DNA from: Spirochaetales bacterium
Lineage (GTDB): Bacteria > Spirochaetota > Spirochaetia > ARS1246
Assembly: GCA_018644745.1 (NCBI GenBank)
Contig: JABGPX010000191.1
Location: forward strand, 1 to 10,534
Reading direction: 5' to 3'
Length of the DNA: 10,534 nt
Below are positions 9,196-10,534 of the stretch, in pieces. Under the pieces are notes generated by a model that worked only from the letters and a program-made list of their open reading frames with translations, searched no databases and was not told the DNA's origin. The position numbers and the translations under genes were made by a program. The stretch's first letter is position 1, and each line of letters starts with the position of its first letter.

Positions 9196-9492
9196 ATGAG
9201 CATTTTCGAAATCATCATGTTGGTCTGTTTTGGCGCAGCCTGGCCGTTTTCTATCTATAAATCATGGAAGTCGAAGCAGACGGCCGGGAAAAGCCTGATA
9301 TTTCTGGCGGTTATACTGATCGGCTATGTGGCAGGTGCCTTGCACAAGATATTTTTCTCCTTTGACTATGTGATTGTTCTCTACATCTGTAATTTCTGTA
9401 TGGTGCTAATAGATATTCTTCTCTATATGAGAAACCGGCTCATTCATACCCGGGAAAGCGCCCGGGCGGCCGGAGATGCAAGCAAAAACTAA
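9196..9492 (+). CDS. small three-helix membrane protein, PQ-loop/SemiSWEET-like
   Basis: The 98-residue protein has three predicted transmembrane segments at roughly 3-21, 33-54 and 57-78, followed by a polar, charged tail (RNRLIHTRESARAAGDASKN). A basic loop after the first helix (YKSWKSKQTAGKS) and the helix-1 Pro17 resemble the PQ-loop signature, here with PF rather than PQ. Asn66 falls in the third helix, where SemiSWEETs place a substrate-facing Asn. Three helices make half of a SWEET transporter, which would work as a dimer. Substrate and even transport activity are not shown. The ATG has no good Shine-Dalgarno within range (a GA-rich patch lies about 20 nt upstream), so the start or its efficiency is less certain. 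It diverges from sdhA and is followed 9 nt later by a flavodoxin-like gene, probably cotranscribed. Confidence 0.8.
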   Translation: MSIFEIIMLVCFGAAWPFSIYKSWKSKQTAGKSLIFLAVILIGYVAGALHKIFFSFDYVIVLYICNFCMVLIDILLYMRNRLIHTRESARAAGDASKN

Positions 9493-9501
9493 GGAGAGTA
9501 G

Positions 9502-9981
9502 ATGAATGCCCTTATAGCTTACCGATCAAAATACGGTGCGGCGGCATTGTGCGCCCAAAAGCTGAATGAAAAGCTTGGTGGAAAATGCGGTATTGTGGAT
9601 CTCAAGGATGAGAAAAACCCGTCTCTCGTTGAATACGACACGGTTATTATCGGCGGCTCGATTTACGCAGGCCGTATGCAGGGCACCGTCAGCCGATTTG
9701 TCGAGAAAAACAAAGCCGCACTTAAGGTAAAGACGGTCGGGCTGTATATCACCTGCCTCTATCAGGACGACAAGGCACGAGAAGAACTCGAAGCCAATTT
9801 CCCGATTTGGCTGACCGCCCATGCTGCAGTGAGCGAATGGTTTGGAGGAATAGCAAAGCTGGGAGGAATGAGTAAAACGGATCGCTTCATTTTTACCCGC
9901 ATGGCGAAGGTAGTAGACGACATTGATTCAATCAGTGAAGAGCGGATAGATAAATTCTGCTCGGTATTAGCAGCTCGGTAG
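9502..9981 (+). CDS. flavodoxin-domain protein, HemG-like
   Basis: This is a soluble, probably FMN-binding electron carrier or reductase of 159 residues. It opens NALIAYRSKYGAAALCAQKL, a beta strand followed by a phosphate loop (residues 8-15) and helix, as in flavodoxins. TVIIGGSIYAGRMQGTVSRFV then matches the second FMN loop region and resembles the menaquinone-dependent protoporphyrinogen IX dehydrogenase (HemG) family. The phosphate loop has Ala13-15 where classical flavodoxins carry Thr/Ser, so FMN affinity could differ. It is shorter than E. coli HemG (181). No haem genes are nearby, so a haem role should not be assumed. AAGGAG overlapping the stop of the preceding membrane-protein gene gives a clear ribosome site and suggests the two form an operon. 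Confidence 0.85.
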   Translation: MNALIAYRSKYGAAALCAQKLNEKLGGKCGIVDLKDEKNPSLVEYDTVIIGGSIYAGRMQGTVSRFVEKNKAALKVKTVGLYITCLYQDDKAREELEANFPIWLTAHAAVSEWFGGIAKLGGMSKTDRFIFTRMAKVVDDIDSISEERIDKFCSVLAAR

Positions 9982-10000
9982 AGACGCTGTAGTCAGCTGC

Positions 10001-10029
10001 TTGAAATTGGACGACAGTGTGAGTAATTT
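10001..10029 (+). promoter_or_regulatory. weak candidate promoter ahead of the last gene
   Basis: TTGAAA (10001-10006) and TAATTT (10024-10029) are 17 nt apart in the 73-nt gap after the flavodoxin gene. The -10 matches only 3 of 6. I see no terminator hairpin in the same gap, so readthrough from the upstream gene pair is equally possible. Confidence 0.2.
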
Positions 10030-10054
10030 CTAATTATGTTAAAAGGAGAATAGT

Positions 10055-10534
10055 ATGAGTGAGATAAAATCCGCCTGGGAAATCGCTCTCGAACGCACCA
10101 AGGATATTCAGGGAGACAAAGACACTTTGAAATCCAGCGAGAGAAAAAACGACGGGAAGCGGCTGGCATCAGCATTTATCAATCCCGCCGAAGACATGGA
10201 TGAAAAAACGGCCTCCGGGAAGATAAAATCCTACTCAGGGAAAGATCAATCCTGGATACGGGAGGGCTTTTTCAGCGTAATGTCTGCGAATCTCAACCTT
10301 CCAATAGATGATACATTCGCCGCGAAACTAGAGATGCTGGAGAAAGGGCTTCAATTAGTAGTCAAGGAAAAGAAACAAGTTTCATTTATCTTTGAGCAAA
10401 TTTGCCAATTCTTCGACCAATACCTGCAGGGCCGGACACAAATGCTGGAGGCTCTGAAACAGCAGTACGAACCGCAGCTGAGAGAAAAAGAACGGGCCCT
10501 CGAGCAGCAGATGGGCGCCAAGGTTAACTTAACG
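10055..10534 (+). CDS. hypothetical helix-rich cytoplasmic protein, C-terminus beyond the window
   Basis: The frame is open from ATG at 10055 to the window end (160 codons), with AGGAG 6 nt before the start. It begins MSEIKSAWEIALERTKDIQ and is strongly charged throughout, without a signal peptide or membrane helix. The segment from about residue 90 onward (LEMLEKGLQLVVKEKKQ, then QMLEALKQQYEPQLREKE) looks helical and possibly coiled-coil, ending in EQQMGAKVNL at the edge. From memory it resembles a family of hypothetical proteins common in spirochaetes, but I cannot confirm that without a search. No enzymatic motif is visible and no function is proposed. Its place after the flavodoxin gene, with a 73-nt gap, does not show a functional link. 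Confidence 0.85.
   Translation, partial: MSEIKSAWEIALERTKDIQGDKDTLKSSERKNDGKRLASAFINPAEDMDEKTASGKIKSYSGKDQSWIREGFFSVMSANLNLPIDDTFAAKLEMLEKGLQLVVKEKKQVSFIFEQICQFFDQYLQGRTQMLEALKQQYEPQLREKERALEQQMGAKVNLT

Overview
The window is dominated by one seven-gene operon on the minus strand that encodes the oxidative stretch of the TCA cycle from 2-oxoglutarate to fumarate. In transcription order (right to left) it runs sdhA, sdhB, sucC, sucD, sucA, sucB, then lpdA, which leaves through the left edge. It covers both soluble subunits of succinate dehydrogenase, both subunits of succinyl-CoA synthetase, and E1, E2 and E3 of the 2-oxoglutarate dehydrogenase complex. Most junctions are tight: a 1-nt TAATG overlap at sdhB/sucC, then gaps of 4, 21, 11 and 23 nt. 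This fits one co-regulated transcript. The exception is a 142-nt gap between sdhA and sdhB that holds a strong compound inverted repeat.

To the right of sdhA, after a roughly 185-nt divergent intergenic region, three genes run on the plus strand. They are a 98-residue protein with three predicted membrane helices (half-size PQ-loop/SemiSWEET-like), a 159-residue HemG-like flavodoxin-domain protein 9 nt behind it, and the first 160 codons of a charged, helix-rich soluble protein that runs off the right edge.

The genes use Shine-Dalgarno sites of the AAGGAG type, moderate GC and frequent TTG starts (sdhA, sucA and lpdA). The operon implies a bacterium with a thiamine-diphosphate-dependent, oxidative TCA cycle, so probably aerobic or facultative. 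The C-terminal partial protein resembles, from memory, a family of spirochaetal hypothetical proteins, so a free-living spirochaete is my best guess. That is inference from one gene and remains unproven.

I see no CRISPR array, tRNA, rRNA, insertion sequence or defence system. The points most worth a second look are the absence of sdhC/sdhD next to sdhAB, the compound inverted repeat between sdhA and sdhB, and the uncharacterised membrane-protein/flavodoxin pair.
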